Shown here: positions 18,594 to 27,804 of the stretch, piece by piece
Position numbering within the stretch: position 1 is the stretch's first letter
Layout of the letters: each line of letters opens with the position of its first letter
NCBI GenBank assembly: GCA_905197685.1
Contig: CAJJZS010000002.1
Coordinates: 186,001 to 250,000 of the forward strand
DNA: 64,000 nucleotides
Origin: an uncultured Oscillospiraceae bacterium
GTDB taxonomy: Bacteria > Bacillota > Clostridia > Oscillospirales > Ruminococcaceae
Direction: 5' to 3'
Program-made: the position numbers and the translations under genes
Notes under the pieces: model-generated
Database searches by the model: none
The model's input: only the letters and a program-made list of their open reading frames with translations
What the model was told of the DNA's origin: nothing

Positions 18594-20138
18594 TCGGTAA
18601 ACTAATGTATTTTTTGTATATTTCCAAAAATCTGTCCCAAGTAGGCGCAAAAAACACAAATAAGCTGCCAAAAACACGGCAACACACAGTCCCAAAGAAA
18701 GAACAGGGGAACAAAATACAGAATCTAATGCATAAGAAATCAGACGCACCCACAAACCGGACAGAACAGAGGCAAACAGCGGACGCAGCAGCCAGTTTTT
18801 CCATCGGATACAAAGCTCTGTTTCTTTTTTCAGCCACAAAACACAGCAGCCTGCTCCCAGCAGCGAAGAAAGCAGTTCTCCAAGTAAGAATCCTTCCATT
18901 CCCCACTTCATCGCTCCGCCAAGCAGCAGAGTGCAGATTAACCCTAACATACTTGCCGCTACGGTAAGAACCGAACATCGTTTTTGCATTCCAATACTTT
19001 CTAAAATACTTTCCGACACTGCATAATAAAATCCAAGCAAGGTAATCAGCGTTAAAATCGGCAGATGATTGCCGACCGAAGGATTGTGATAAAGCAACTC
19101 CCCCAACCTCTTTCCGAAAATTAACATCAGCGTCATGGAAGGAATTCCGATTAAACCGACAATATGCAGCGCCTTTGCCGCTTTTCTGCGTATCATAGTA
19201 TCGTTTTCCAACGATTTGCCCGCAGAGAATCTGGGACTGAGTACCGTAATCAGCGGCGACAAAAAAGCGGAGGGCAGCATCAGCATCGGCATGGTCATAC
19301 CGGAGATAATCCCAAACTGTTCCATCGCCGCAGAGCGGTTATTCCCCGACCGCATCAAAATTTGGGGAATCAGCACCATATTGGCAGAAGAAATCAACCT
19401 GCCAATCAAGGTGGAGAGAGAAACCGGAACCGCAACCGAAGCAATATCCTTTAAAATCTGAAGCTGTGTCACCTCGTCTTTTCCCTTCATTTTCCCTTTT
19501 CGGCGGTGATAGGTACACACCAGAAAGGACGCGCTGACAATTTCGCTGAAAATCATCCCGCAAACAATCATGGCTGCCGCCGCACCGTCGCTTAACTGCC
19601 GGTTTGCAGTCATTTGAAACAAAAAAATTGCCGCGCCGATTCGGCAGAGCATTTCCAGTGTTTCGGAAACGGTGGGAATCATTGTTTGACCTGTTCCGTA
19701 AAAAAACGCTTTATGTACATTTTCAAATCCGGTGAGAAACAAACAGGGGATGAGAAACAAAAGGGCAGAACGGGTTTGCGCATTTCCCAAAACGCGCTCT
19801 GCAAAAAATGTTCTGTTGCGGGCAAACGGAACCGCCAGCAAACAGAACAGACTTAAAAACAAAAACAGCGCCGTGCGAATCAAACGAATTACCGACCTGC
19901 CCTGTCCCAAAGCAGAATAGGAGGAAGCGATTCTTGAAACCGACAATGCCACCCCTGTCAATGTGCAGGAAAGAACCACATTGTAAGCAGACATTACCAG
20001 ACCGTGAATCGCTATCGCCTGCGCGCCGGCAAATCTTCCCAATAAAATACGATAAACAAAGCCCAACAGTTCCAAAATCACCGAAGAAGAGCTGAGCAGC
20101 AGACAATGATAAAAAATACTGTTTTTATTCCATTTCAA
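18588..20138 (-). CDS. Polysaccharide/lipid flippase of the MOP superfamily, SpoVB-like
   Basis: 516 residues, almost entirely hydrophobic with about 14 membrane helices. The N-terminal region (SSVILELLGFVYRILLGRFAGAQAIAIHGLVMSAYNVV) is typical of stage V sporulation protein B and related Wzx/MurJ-type flippases, which move lipid-linked glycans across the membrane. In Bacillus SpoVB is needed for spore cortex synthesis. A cortex role would fit the sigK gene in this window but is inference. A role in exporting other polysaccharides cannot be excluded. Transcribed toward galM and separated from its neighbours by its own terminator-bearing gaps. Confidence 0.82.
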   Translation of the reverse strand: MKWNKNSIFYHCLLLSSSSVILELLGFVYRILLGRFAGAQAIAIHGLVMSAYNVVLSCTLTGVALSVSRIASSYSALGQGRSVIRLIRTALFLFLSLFCLLAVPFARNRTFFAERVLGNAQTRSALLFLIPCLFLTGFENVHKAFFYGTGQTMIPTVSETLEMLCRIGAAIFLFQMTANRQLSDGAAAAMIVCGMIFSEIVSASFLVCTYHRRKGKMKGKDEVTQLQILKDIASVAVPVSLSTLIGRLISSANMVLIPQILMRSGNNRSAAMEQFGIISGMTMPMLMLPSAFLSPLITVLSPRFSAGKSLENDTMIRRKAAKALHIVGLIGIPSMTLMLIFGKRLGELLYHNPSVGNHLPILTLITLLGFYYAVSESILESIGMQKRCSVLTVAASMLGLICTLLLGGAMKWGMEGFLLGELLSSLLGAGCCVLWLKKETELCIRWKNWLLRPLFASVLSGLWVRLISYALDSVFCSPVLSLGLCVAVFLAAYLCFLRLLGTDFWKYTKNTLVYRL

Positions 20139-20219
20139 TCAAATCCCCCCTGCTAAAAGAATATGATTGGCATTAAAGAAAAATCACCGCAAGAGCGCTG
20201 TATAAAGTTTGGATAAAGC

Positions 20220-20262
20220 AAAAAACGCCTTGTACGGCAGGATTGTCTGCCATGCAAAGCGT
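20220..20262 (-). terminator. Terminator of the J-domain/DUF5685 operon
   Basis: Imperfect 17-bp stem around a 6-base loop (GGCAG gattgt CTGCC core) followed on the minus strand by GCGTTTTTTGC. Confidence 0.7.
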
Positions 20263-20278
20263 TCGGTTGATTGTTCTT

Positions 20279-20818
20279 TTATTCTGCCCGTCGGAAAATC
20301 TTTTTGCGCAGCACATAGCGATACGCCATAATGATTTTGGAAAGAGCAATATCGTACACGAAAAACACAACATTTCCCAAAGCCAACAGCACAAGCAAAC
20401 TGTATTTTCCCAAAGGTCCGACCTCTTCCAAAATGTCCTGAATTCCGAACAGGTAGATGATAACCAGATAGTTTGCGACCATCGCAATATTAAAAACAGA
20501 AAACTTGGTAAGATATTCCATCAGGCGGCTGCGCATCCGCTCCAACTTTCCCTTTAAGATTGGGTAAAAGCCGAAAAATCCGACGAACAGCATCGCCGCT
20601 TCCTTATCCGGACAGATAAACAAAGAAAGGAAGCCGACTGCCGCATACACCATCCATGCTGTTGAGTAACCGTTCTCAATAACCACCACAATCAGCACCA
20701 TTCCTGCCAAAGCCGGCATGGTATAGGTTGCGATGGGAATGATTGTCAGAAGCATCAGCAGCAGGCACAGCGCCGAGGCAATTCCTCCCATCGCCACCTG
20801 CGTACTTTTCTTAATCAA
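20279..20818 (-). CDS. Integral membrane protein, possibly ECF-substrate-component-like
   Basis: 179 residues with about five membrane helices (for example ALCLLLMLLTIIPIATYTMPALAGMVLIVVV near the N-terminus) and a basic loop in the middle. The N-terminal pattern, AMGGIASALCLLLM followed by P-rich helices, resembles S components of ECF vitamin transporters and related uncharacterised families, but no substrate motif is visible. It is the last gene of a three-gene operon after the J-domain protein (33 bases upstream). I give no substrate. Confidence 0.65.
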   Translation of the reverse strand: MIKKSTQVAMGGIASALCLLLMLLTIIPIATYTMPALAGMVLIVVVIENGYSTAWMVYAAVGFLSLFICPDKEAAMLFVGFFGFYPILKGKLERMRSRLMEYLTKFSVFNIAMVANYLVIIYLFGIQDILEEVGPLGKYSLLVLLALGNVVFFVYDIALSKIIMAYRYVLRKKIFRRAE

Positions 20819-20851
20819 AAAACCACTTCCTAATTGATATTCAAAGGAAAA

Positions 20852-21511
20852 TCAGCAACAGCTGATTAAATCCCCGCCTGTACACTCACAGCAGCAGTCC
20901 GCGCAGATTAAACCGGAACACATATCGCATCCGCTGCACCCTCCCGGTTGAACGGTACGGTAATCCGAATATCCGCTGCCTGCCGGTCTGCCGGTATTTC
21001 GCTGCCACATCAGCTGATTTAAAGCGTTTTGATACTCCGCATTGGTCGGATTCATCTGGGTTGCCCTTGCATAATAGCTGTATGCCTGGTCCAGCCAGCC
21101 CCGAACATAAAAGACCCGTCCGCGCAGGTAATACCACTCCGCATCCCGACGAGCCTGCGGGATTCCTTCCAGAAGTTCTTCCGCATCGCTGATTCTGTTA
21201 GAATTCAGCAGCTGACGAATGTCCGAAAACTGGGACGCGCCCTGACTGCGGTAGCCCTGATAGCTCGTATTGTACTGCCCGGAGCCGTACCCCTGACCCG
21301 AGCCGTAGCTTTGGCTTTGCTGTTTTCTCTGGCGTTGAATCTGGTCATAGGCTTCGTTGATTTCCTTCATCTTTTCCTGAGCCAGGTCCGCCAGAGGATT
21401 GTTTGCATAGTTGTCGGGGTGGTATTTTCTCGCCAGTTCCCTGTATGCGTTTTTTATCTGCTCGTCTGTGGCGCTTGGTGAAACGCCCAACACCTGATAT
21501 GGATCTGTCAT
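20852..21511 (-). CDS. J-domain (DnaJ-like) protein with TPR region and Cys-rich tail
   Basis: 219 residues. Residues 1-65 are a J domain with the essential HPD tripeptide in KYHPDNYA, so it should stimulate an Hsp70 ATPase. A Gly/Ser/Gln/Tyr-rich linker follows. A helical TPR-like segment then spans about residues 95-175 ([30 protein letters not shown]). The C-terminal tail has about ten Cys ([21 protein letters not shown]), suggesting metal binding or a palmitoyl-like membrane surface association. It lies between the DUF5685 protein and a membrane protein on the same strand, and DUF5685/J-domain pairs are common in Clostridia. Confidence 0.85.
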   Translation of the reverse strand: MTDPYQVLGVSPSATDEQIKNAYRELARKYHPDNYANNPLADLAQEKMKEINEAYDQIQRQRKQQSQSYGSGQGYGSGQYNTSYQGYRSQGASQFSDIRQLLNSNRISDAEELLEGIPQARRDAEWYYLRGRVFYVRGWLDQAYSYYARATQMNPTNAEYQNALNQLMWQRNTGRPAGSGYSDYRTVQPGGCSGCDMCSGLICADCCCECTGGDLISCC

Positions 21512-21532
21512 TCTTCTTTCCTCTCTTTTGCT

Positions 21533-22405
21533 CTAATCTTGATTTTCCCGCAGACGCTTTGTAATAATGGTGTCTATTGTCTGCTTCAGTCCCAAATCCA
21601 GTACATTTTCCAGCACTGTGTCTAAGGAACGAATCCCCAAAAGGTCATATGCCTTCCTCATTTCGGCAATGGTCAGGTACAAGGTTCCTCTTGCCTGCCG
21701 GTACCTGTCAGCAATATCGGAATCCGGATGTTCCATATTCTCCCGAACAAAGGGATTATATCTGTGTTTCTGTTCGTCCTCCTGCCAATCGTCCAACGCA
21801 TCTGCCAGATAGACCCAGCGTCCCATCAGATACCCTAATCGCTGCAAGGCGCGAATCCGCAGAGGATCATCGGACAGTGAGGCAAACACCTCCCCCATCA
21901 CGCAGGCTGTCGGCTCTGCCGCTCTGTCCACACTGGAGCAGCCACTTTGCTCCAGCTGCCGCTGCCGTTCCATCTGTTCGGCAATTTTTTGAGCAAGCTG
22001 CGGACATCGTTCGGCGGCTTTTCGATAATCCCTTTTTGCAAAAGGAAAAATCATCCGTACCGCCGCGCGCTTCCAAAAGCCTTCGTCATACAAATCGTCT
22101 TCCAGTTTATGATAGGTCAGCATTACGGCAACATCGCAGCACAGCTCCATACTTCGATTGCTTTGGCAGCAGGTACGCTTTTGAAAAGGATGCACCATAC
22201 AGCGCTGTTTACAGAAATGAATCTGTTTTTCTTCGAGCGCCATATCCAAAACTGCCAAAAAAACGAAATCATAATTTAAGGTCATCCGCGAAAAGAAGCC
22301 GTACCGCTGAGCAAGCTGTTTGCACAATCCGCAATAAATGCCCTGGTACGCCTCCCATTCCTTTACCTTTAATTCCGCTTTGACCGGCTCAATATATCCA
22401 AACAC
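21533..22405 (-). CDS. DUF5685 family protein
   Basis: 290 residues from GTG 22405. I chose this start because it gives FGYIEPVKAELKVKEWE, the family's usual N-terminus, behind a GGGGG ribosome site; the frame stays open upstream to 22513. The protein is helical and has Cys pairs (GIYCGLCKQLAQRYG, HFCKQRCMVHPF, RTCCQSN) and acidic motifs such as YHKLEDDLYDE and YLADALDDWQEDE. The latter recall the Asp-rich metal sites of prenyl-synthase folds. The biochemical function is unknown. Downstream genes are a J-domain protein and a membrane protein in one operon. Confidence 0.75.
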   Translation of the reverse strand: MFGYIEPVKAELKVKEWEAYQGIYCGLCKQLAQRYGFFSRMTLNYDFVFLAVLDMALEEKQIHFCKQRCMVHPFQKRTCCQSNRSMELCCDVAVMLTYHKLEDDLYDEGFWKRAAVRMIFPFAKRDYRKAAERCPQLAQKIAEQMERQRQLEQSGCSSVDRAAEPTACVMGEVFASLSDDPLRIRALQRLGYLMGRWVYLADALDDWQEDEQKHRYNPFVRENMEHPDSDIADRYRQARGTLYLTIAEMRKAYDLLGIRSLDTVLENVLDLGLKQTIDTIITKRLRENQD

Positions 22406-22584
22406 AACCGTGTCCCCCTGCCCTGCCGAAGATTCTCCTTTTATTTTACAATACTCCCGACACAATTTCTTGAACAACCGGTAAACTTTTCCCTCATGTT
22501 TTCGTAATATCAAAAATAAAGATAGAAAAACAGCCTTTCTTTCTTCCTAAATACGGGTTGTCCGCACATTTTCCGAAAAATTTC

Positions 22585-22613
22585 TTGTGAAGAAAGAAAA
22601 AATCTGCTATACT
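22585..22613 (+). promoter_or_regulatory. mntP: mntP promoter
   Basis: -35 TTGTGA (22585-22590) and -10 TATACT (22608-22613) with a 17-base spacer. Transcription should begin near 22620, giving a leader of about 75 bases. Confidence 0.65.
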
Positions 22614-22627
22614 GCTATTGATTGCCT

Positions 22628-22674
22628 GCTTTATTTCTCCGATTTGAGCAATAAAGCAAAATCGGGTGTTTTTT
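22628..22674 (+). promoter_or_regulatory. mntP: Attenuator-like leader of mntP: two mutually exclusive hairpins
   Basis: GCTTTATT (22628-22635) pairs with AATAAAGC (22650-22657). Alternatively CCGATTT (22639-22645), which lies in that loop, pairs with AAATCGG (22659-22665) followed by GTGTTTTTT. The second hairpin looks like a terminator and cannot easily form together with the first. No Mn riboswitch core is present. Confidence 0.55.
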
Positions 22675-22694
22675 AACAGATGGGAGGAATTTTT

Positions 22695-23264
22695 TTGCTG
22701 AACTTATTGATGATAGCTGTGGGACTTTCTATGGACGCGTTCGCCGTTTCGATGACAAACGGGATGTGTACTGCCCGCAGCGGCAACAAAAAACAATTTT
22801 TTTCAAAAGCTTTGCTGTGGTCGGTGATGTTCGGGCTGTTTCAGGGACTGATGCCCGTATTAGGGTATTTTCTCGGAAAAACCTTTTCCTCGTTTATTAG
22901 TTCGGTTGACCACTGGATTGCCTTTTTACTGCTTGCCTTCATCGGCGGAAAAATGATCTGGGAGGCTGTCCACCCCGACGAAGAAAACTGTCGGGTTTCC
23001 CTGCGCTTTTCTTCAATTGTCACACAGGCTGTTGCTACCAGCATCGACGCTCTGGCAGTAGGAATCAGCTTTGCCCTGTTGGGAAGCGATATTCTCTTTT
23101 CCGCTGCGGTTATTGCCGTTACCACTTTGATTTTCTGTATTGTGGGCGCATATCTCGGCAAAGCCTTCGGATCGCTGTTAAACAGCAAAGCGGAAATTTT
23201 CGGCGGTGTTATCCTGATTTTAATCGGTATCAAAATCCTGCTGGAACATACTCTGCTTGCATAA
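22695..23264 (+). CDS. mntP: Manganese efflux pump MntP
   Basis: 189 residues with six membrane helices. It exports Mn(II) across the cytoplasmic membrane. The two family motifs carrying the Asp residues are present: GLSMDAFAVSMTNG near residue 10 and ATSIDALAVGISFALL near residue 115. The start is most likely TTG 22695, six bases after the GGGAGGA ribosome site. The in-frame ATG at 22680 lies before that site and cannot use it. The resulting length matches the family (about 188). It is a single gene with its own promoter and a bidirectional terminator downstream. Confidence 0.9.
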   Translation: MLNLLMIAVGLSMDAFAVSMTNGMCTARSGNKKQFFSKALLWSVMFGLFQGLMPVLGYFLGKTFSSFISSVDHWIAFLLLAFIGGKMIWEAVHPDEENCRVSLRFSSIVTQAVATSIDALAVGISFALLGSDILFSAAVIAVTTLIFCIVGAYLGKAFGSLLNSKAEIFGGVILILIGIKILLEHTLLA

Positions 23265-23276
23265 AGCAATCTGCAC

Positions 23277-23314
23277 AAAAGCTCCTGCCGTCCAAAGGCG
23301 ACAGGAGCTTTTTT
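23277..23314. terminator. Bidirectional terminator between mntP and the EEP-family gene
   Basis: AAAAGCTCCTG (23277-23287) pairs with CAGGAGCTTTTTT (23302-23314), with a small internal bulge near the loop. It serves both converging genes. Confidence 0.85.
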
Positions 23315-23342
23315 CTGTCTGTTTTTCTGCCGGTTCCTTGGC

Positions 23343-24203
23343 TTAAAGGGCAGAAAGCGATTCTGTTGTCGGCTCGGATTTTAACCGCAGCACTGCGCTG
23401 ATCGGGTAATGATCGGAGGGATATGCCCCGTCATAGCAGGTGGTATCGACCGAAGCCTTTACTACCTCAAAATCTTCGGAAACAAAGATATAATCAATCG
23501 GTTTAAATTTTTGCTTTACCTTTCCTTTAAAGCCGTGGTAGGTGTTGCCGATAATTTGGTCTAAAAAGCCATAAATATCCTGCAAACGCACATCCTGATA
23601 GCCGGAAAGATTTTCCCGCATCATTTTAACCGCTTTACTGTTGGGGCTTGCGTTAAAATCGCCCATTACAATCGTGGGCAACGGGTCATATTGGTTAAAC
23701 CGATGAATCTGCTCTAAAATCATCCTTGCTCCGAAAGTCCTTGCCAATGGACTGATATGGTCAAAATGCGTGTTAAAAACGCGCATCCGTCTGCCGCTTT
23801 TTTTCAGCTTTACCTCCGCTACGGTGCAGATTCTCGGATAAAAGGACAAATGTGAACGGCTGGGTCTGTCCGGGCGCTTGGAAAGCCAAAAGGTATCGCA
23901 GCTGAAAATTTCAACATCATCATTTTTAATAATAATATCGGAATGTTCGTCGTTATTGGGATTTTTTCCCTTCAGCCGTCCCAGACCGAAGATGCTGTAT
24001 CCGTCCAAAAGGTCCTTGAAATCCTGCCGCATCTTCGGCAAAAATTCCTGAACCCCGATAATTGCGGCATTGGATTCGGAAATCAGCTTTGCGGCAAGCT
24101 CTTTGCGGGTTTCCCAACGGTTTTTGCGCTGCGGACCGAAATCTCTGCGCAGATTAAAAGAAACAACCTTAATGACATCGTCCTGTGCCATTGAAGAAGC
24201 CAT
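23343..24203 (-). CDS. Endonuclease/exonuclease/phosphatase (EEP) superfamily protein
   Basis: 286 residues from ATG 24203 (nine bases behind AAAGGAG; the ATG at 24212 is too close). There is no signal peptide. EEP signatures are present: VSFNLRRD, GVQEFLP with the metal-binding Glu, THFDHIS, GDFNASP with catalytic Asp/Asn, and SDHYPI with the C-terminal Asp-His pair. Enzymes of this fold hydrolyse phosphodiester bonds in DNA, RNA or phospholipids; which one cannot be decided here. Many Clostridia carry a similar stand-alone gene. A TATAAT at 24277-24282 on the minus strand may be its -10 box. Confidence 0.85.
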   Translation of the reverse strand: MASSMAQDDVIKVVSFNLRRDFGPQRKNRWETRKELAAKLISESNAAIIGVQEFLPKMRQDFKDLLDGYSIFGLGRLKGKNPNNDEHSDIIIKNDDVEIFSCDTFWLSKRPDRPSRSHLSFYPRICTVAEVKLKKSGRRMRVFNTHFDHISPLARTFGARMILEQIHRFNQYDPLPTIVMGDFNASPNSKAVKMMRENLSGYQDVRLQDIYGFLDQIIGNTYHGFKGKVKQKFKPIDYIFVSEDFEVVKASVDTTCYDGAYPSDHYPISAVLRLKSEPTTESLSAL

Positions 24204-24440
24204 TGGTATCATACTCCTTTCTTTTCCCTCGGCGTTTCATGCCAAGCCGGAAACGTTGACAAAGGATTCTGTCTTTATTATAGCACAAATCCTCAAATTG
24301 GGAAGTGGTATTTTTTACTTTCCTACAAATTTCATATTTTTTTAAAAAACTTTTTGGTAGGATTGCTGTTATTTGCCCGGACTGCTATAATAAACTCAAA
24401 CTCTTTTATTTTTGGATTTTTCCAGAGGAGGTCATCTGTT

Positions 24441-25007
24441 GTGTTTCTGTTTTTGATTTTACTTATTTTGCTGCCTGCAATCGGAATTGTACGCATGGTT
24501 TCCTTAAAAACATATCGTCGGCATAAAACTGTTTTTCTTTTATTGATTGCCCTGCTTTTCTGTTCTGTATTGCTGTTATTTTTTTGCTATCTTCTTTTTT
24601 ATCATACGGCTTTGATTTTTCCGTTTCTTTCTGTTTTATCCGCCGTATTTTTTATCTTGTTCGGTTTGCTGATTGGATTTCCCGGATTTTATCATATTTG
24701 TTCCTTGATTCGCTGCAAAACCGTTGTTCCTGCAAAATATTTAGGTTATCGCTCCGGTTTCGGAGGAAAGGGAAGCTGTCTTTCTTTCCCTGTTTTTGAA
24801 TATAACTATAACGGACAGCACTACTGTGTACAAAGCAAACACAGTGAACCGTACCGCCTACTGAAAAACAAGCGAGAAGGAGAGCTGTATCCTGTCTACC
24901 TTGATAAAAATCACCCGAAAAATTTTCTGCTGCAAAGAAGAATTTCCTGCACAGACGTCATTTCTCTGCTGCTTGGTATTCTGCTTTGCTTCGGTTTCCT
25001 TTTATAA
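24441..25007 (+). CDS. DUF3592-like membrane protein
   Basis: 188 residues from GTG 24441, nine bases after AGAGGAGG. Two or three hydrophobic segments fill the N-terminal half. A soluble beta-rich region follows, with the pattern PAKYLGYRSGF...FPVFEYNYNGQHYCVQS...LYPVYLDKNHPKNF, which is how DUF3592-type domains read. A last hydrophobic segment closes the protein. The function is unknown. A TTGACA at 24256-24261 upstream could be part of its promoter. It ends three bases before the converging penicillin-binding protein gene. Confidence 0.65.
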   Translation: MFLFLILLILLPAIGIVRMVSLKTYRRHKTVFLLLIALLFCSVLLLFFCYLLFYHTALIFPFLSVLSAVFFILFGLLIGFPGFYHICSLIRCKTVVPAKYLGYRSGFGGKGSCLSFPVFEYNYNGQHYCVQSKHSEPYRLLKNKREGELYPVYLDKNHPKNFLLQRRISCTDVISLLLGILLCFGFLL

Positions 25008-25009
25008 CA

Positions 25010-26662
25010 CTATGAAACAGCATCTTGTGAAAAAGCAACGGCAGCTGCATATTCATCCGCAATCTGCCGAAAAAGCGGAGATGCAATTCTTCCGCCGTAT
25101 TCTCCGCCCTCAATCAAAACAACAACCGCATATTTCGGCTGTTGTTTCGGAAAAAATCCCGCAAACCATGCGTGTACAACTTCTTCCCCGTTTTCATCAT
25201 ACATTCCGGTCTGCGCTGAAGCGGTTTTCCCTCCGGCTCCCCCTTGCTGCGGTTTTGCCATTGTCGCGCTGCCCTGTTCTACCACGCCGACCATTCCCTT
25301 TTTTAAAACGGCTGCGGTATATTCTGAAAAGACCCGAATCGGAGCCTGTTGTGGGAAATAATCTGTTGTTTTTCCATCCCGTGTTGTGCCAAGCACTAAT
25401 TTAGGCTGAAACGATACTCCCTTGTTTGCTATTGCTGAAACCATTGAAGCAACCTGAATCGGGGTCGCTGTCAGTTTTCCCTGACCAAAGGAAAAATTTG
25501 CCAGTTCGTGGGGACTGTTTAAATCCGATAAACTCGGCAAAGTACCTGCCTCGGAAACAATTCCTGGGGCAAGAATCGTTTCTTTGCCGAATCCCAGCGC
25601 TTTTGCCATCCCTAAAATGGCTTCTCCCCCTGCTTTCTGCCCCAATCGGATAAAATAAGGGTTGCAGGATTGTTCGATTGCCCGCTGCAAGTCGGTTTGG
25701 CGGTGTCCCGCCCGATGATGGCAGTAAAAGATTCTGCCCGCCACAGTGGTTCCTCCCACACAGTCAATCGAAAAGTCCGGCGAGATTCCCTGTTCCAATG
25801 CGGCGGCAGCTACTGCCAGCTTAAAGCTCGAACCCACACAATACGGAAGCAACGCCCTGTTAATCAACGGTTTTCTTTCGTCATTCATCGCCTTTTCCAG
25901 ATAATATGGGTCATAGGAAGGAAAGCTCGCGCAGGCTCTTAATTCCCCGCTTTCAATATCGGTTACAACAATCGCCCCCTGTTCAATCTGACTGTTCCCG
26001 ACCTTTTGCACAATTTCCTGCATGGTTTTGTCTATAGAAAGCACAACTCCCTCCGTCACCGGTCTTGCCGAGCCGGAAACTTCCATTGTTTCGCCTTCCA
26101 CAGCCTGTCCGACCGCATTGACACGACAACGAACCTGTACCGTTTCTCCCGACTGCGCAAGCTGTTTGTCATACGCTTTTTCTATCCCGCAAACTCCTGT
26201 ACCTTCTGCGTTCTGATAACCGAGCAGATGTACTGCAAGCTGTTGATTTGGGTCGGTGGGCAGTCTGGAGCTTACCGTGAAATTTTCTATATCCTTTGCA
26301 TATACCTTTTCCTTTTGTTCCAACTTTAGGGTAAACGGCGTTCCCTGCGCCAGCAAATCCAACGCCTCTCTGCGGCTGTTTCCGGTAATCTGCTGCGCGC
26401 AGGCATCTGCCGCTTCCCGCGTAGGAGCAACAGCAATCAGCCGGTGCTGTTCGGTATCGGTAAGCGGGCGCAGATTTCTGTCATAAATTTTACCCCTTGT
26501 TTGGGTAATCTGCATGGAGTAAGAGCTTTGATTTGCCGCTGCCTGTTTTAAGTTTCCGTCCACACTTAAAGCGTACAAGCGAAAAATCAGTATCGTACAG
26601 CAGGCAATCGCAATACAAAACAAAGTCAATATCTTTTTTTCAAACTGTTCTTTCTGTTCCAT
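25010..26662 (-). CDS. Class B penicillin-binding protein (peptidoglycan transpeptidase)
   Basis: 550 residues with one N-terminal membrane helix (ILTLFCIAIACCTILIFRLYAL) and the rest outside the cell. The transpeptidase motifs occur in order: SSFK (SxxK, nucleophilic Ser), SCN (SxN) and KTA in GGKTASAQTG (the usual KTG position reads KTA). The N-terminal part has the ARG-like ITQTRGKIYDRNLRPL start of the dimerisation domain. FtsI, PBP2 and SpoVD proteins share this layout; the missing PASTA domains argue against typical SpoVD/PBP2x. It cross-links peptidoglycan; a division, elongation or sporulation role is not decided by the sequence. It is monocistronic. Confidence 0.85.
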   Translation of the reverse strand: MEQKEQFEKKILTLFCIAIACCTILIFRLYALSVDGNLKQAAANQSSYSMQITQTRGKIYDRNLRPLTDTEQHRLIAVAPTREAADACAQQITGNSRREALDLLAQGTPFTLKLEQKEKVYAKDIENFTVSSRLPTDPNQQLAVHLLGYQNAEGTGVCGIEKAYDKQLAQSGETVQVRCRVNAVGQAVEGETMEVSGSARPVTEGVVLSIDKTMQEIVQKVGNSQIEQGAIVVTDIESGELRACASFPSYDPYYLEKAMNDERKPLINRALLPYCVGSSFKLAVAAAALEQGISPDFSIDCVGGTTVAGRIFYCHHRAGHRQTDLQRAIEQSCNPYFIRLGQKAGGEAILGMAKALGFGKETILAPGIVSEAGTLPSLSDLNSPHELANFSFGQGKLTATPIQVASMVSAIANKGVSFQPKLVLGTTRDGKTTDYFPQQAPIRVFSEYTAAVLKKGMVGVVEQGSATMAKPQQGGAGGKTASAQTGMYDENGEEVVHAWFAGFFPKQQPKYAVVVLIEGGEYGGRIASPLFRQIADEYAAAVAFSQDAVS

Positions 26663-26851
26663 TGTTTTTCCTTTCTTCTAAAATTATCGTTACCGTTATT
26701 ATAGGAATATTTTTCTTCTTTTATCCGTTTCTCCGCTTTTCTTTGCGAAAGTGTAAATAAATTTTCATTCCTTCATTTTACCCTTTCCCTTTGAGAAAAA
26801 GTGTGATAAAATAAATTCAGTTTTTCAGACAACAGAAAGAAGGATTTTCTT

Positions 26852-27751
26852 ATGGATATAAAATTGATTAACCTGCCGCTGTATTACGGCTGCGACAATC
26901 CCGGCACCCACCTTGCCCCGATGGAGTTTTCCAGGCAAAACATCGCTTCCCTTGCGGAGCGATGCGGAAACCGGATTGCCGGCATCAATATTTTGTCGGT
27001 TCCTCCAAAGCCGGAAAACCCGTATGAGGAGCCGACCATGAAATATTTAGAGCAGGTCACAGACTGCTGCGTGCAGCTTGCCGACGCAGTCAATGACGCG
27101 ATGCAGGCGCAACAGTTCCCGCTTGTCATCGGCGGTGACCACTCTCTGGGAATCGGCTCGGTTGCAGGACTTTCCCGTTTTGTTTCTGCCGAACAGCTCA
27201 GCGTTATCTGGATTGACGCTCACACCGATATTAACACCAATGAAACTTCTGATTCCCACAATATTCACGGAATGCCGCTTTCTGCCTGTTTGGGCTTGGG
27301 TGATCCTCGGCTGTACCGTTCCATGAAAACAGATTCGCCCTTCCTTTTGCCACAGAATTTATTCTATATCGGTTCACGCAGCATCGACCCCGGCGAGAAA
27401 GAAATCCTGTCCAAATATCAAATTCGTGCTGTCAGAATGGCTGAAATCCGCGAAAAAGGAATCGAAGCCTGCTGCAAGGAGCTTTTGCAGTCGGTAAAGA
27501 CCCCGTTTATTCATCTGAGCTTCGACGTTGACTTTATGGGCTCGGAAGAATATACCGCAACCGGTTTACCGATTCCCGACGGTCCTACCGTTGCTCAGAC
27601 CCGTGTCGCATTAAAAACTCTCTTTTCCGACCCTCGCGTCTGCTCTGCCGACTTTGTGGAATACAGTCCTGTTCATGACCAAAATCAAAGCGGATTAACT
27701 GTCTGTATGGAATTATTTGAGGATATTTTCACCTCCCTTCATTCCCGATAA
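26852..27751 (+). CDS. Arginase/agmatinase/formiminoglutamase-family ureohydrolase
   Basis: 299 residues, the normal length. The two-manganese site is complete: IGGDHSLG (His), IDAHTDINT (Asp-His-Asp), SHNIHGMPL (substrate-binding His) and SFDVDFMG (Asp-Asp). NETSDSHNIHGMP is the arginase (RocF) type loop, so arginine to ornithine plus urea is the most likely reaction. Formiminoglutamate hydrolysis is less likely because the hut operon in this window uses FtcD/FchA instead. It is a single plus-strand gene followed by a strong terminator. Confidence 0.85.
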   Translation: MDIKLINLPLYYGCDNPGTHLAPMEFSRQNIASLAERCGNRIAGINILSVPPKPENPYEEPTMKYLEQVTDCCVQLADAVNDAMQAQQFPLVIGGDHSLGIGSVAGLSRFVSAEQLSVIWIDAHTDINTNETSDSHNIHGMPLSACLGLGDPRLYRSMKTDSPFLLPQNLFYIGSRSIDPGEKEILSKYQIRAVRMAEIREKGIEACCKELLQSVKTPFIHLSFDVDFMGSEEYTATGLPIPDGPTVAQTRVALKTLFSDPRVCSADFVEYSPVHDQNQSGLTVCMELFEDIFTSLHSR

Positions 27752-27764
27752 ATCAAAAAATGCA

Positions 27765-27804
27765 CAAAAAAACTCCCTGTTCATCAAAAACAGGGAGTTT
27801 TCTT
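27765..27804. terminator. Bidirectional terminator between arginase-family and macrodomain genes
   Basis: AAAACTCCCTGTT (27769-27781) pairs with AACAGGGAGTTTT (27789-27801), with A and T tracts outside. Confidence 0.85.

Noticed and set aside
21577..22383. 268-codon frame on the plus strand over the DUF5685 gene
   Set aside because: Low-complexity translation rich in Pro/Arg/Ser, no ribosome site, and fully inside the opposite gene.
22614..22694. Mn (yybP-ykoY) riboswitch before mntP
   Set aside because: The leader is too short and lacks the conserved core loops; only simple hairpins are present.
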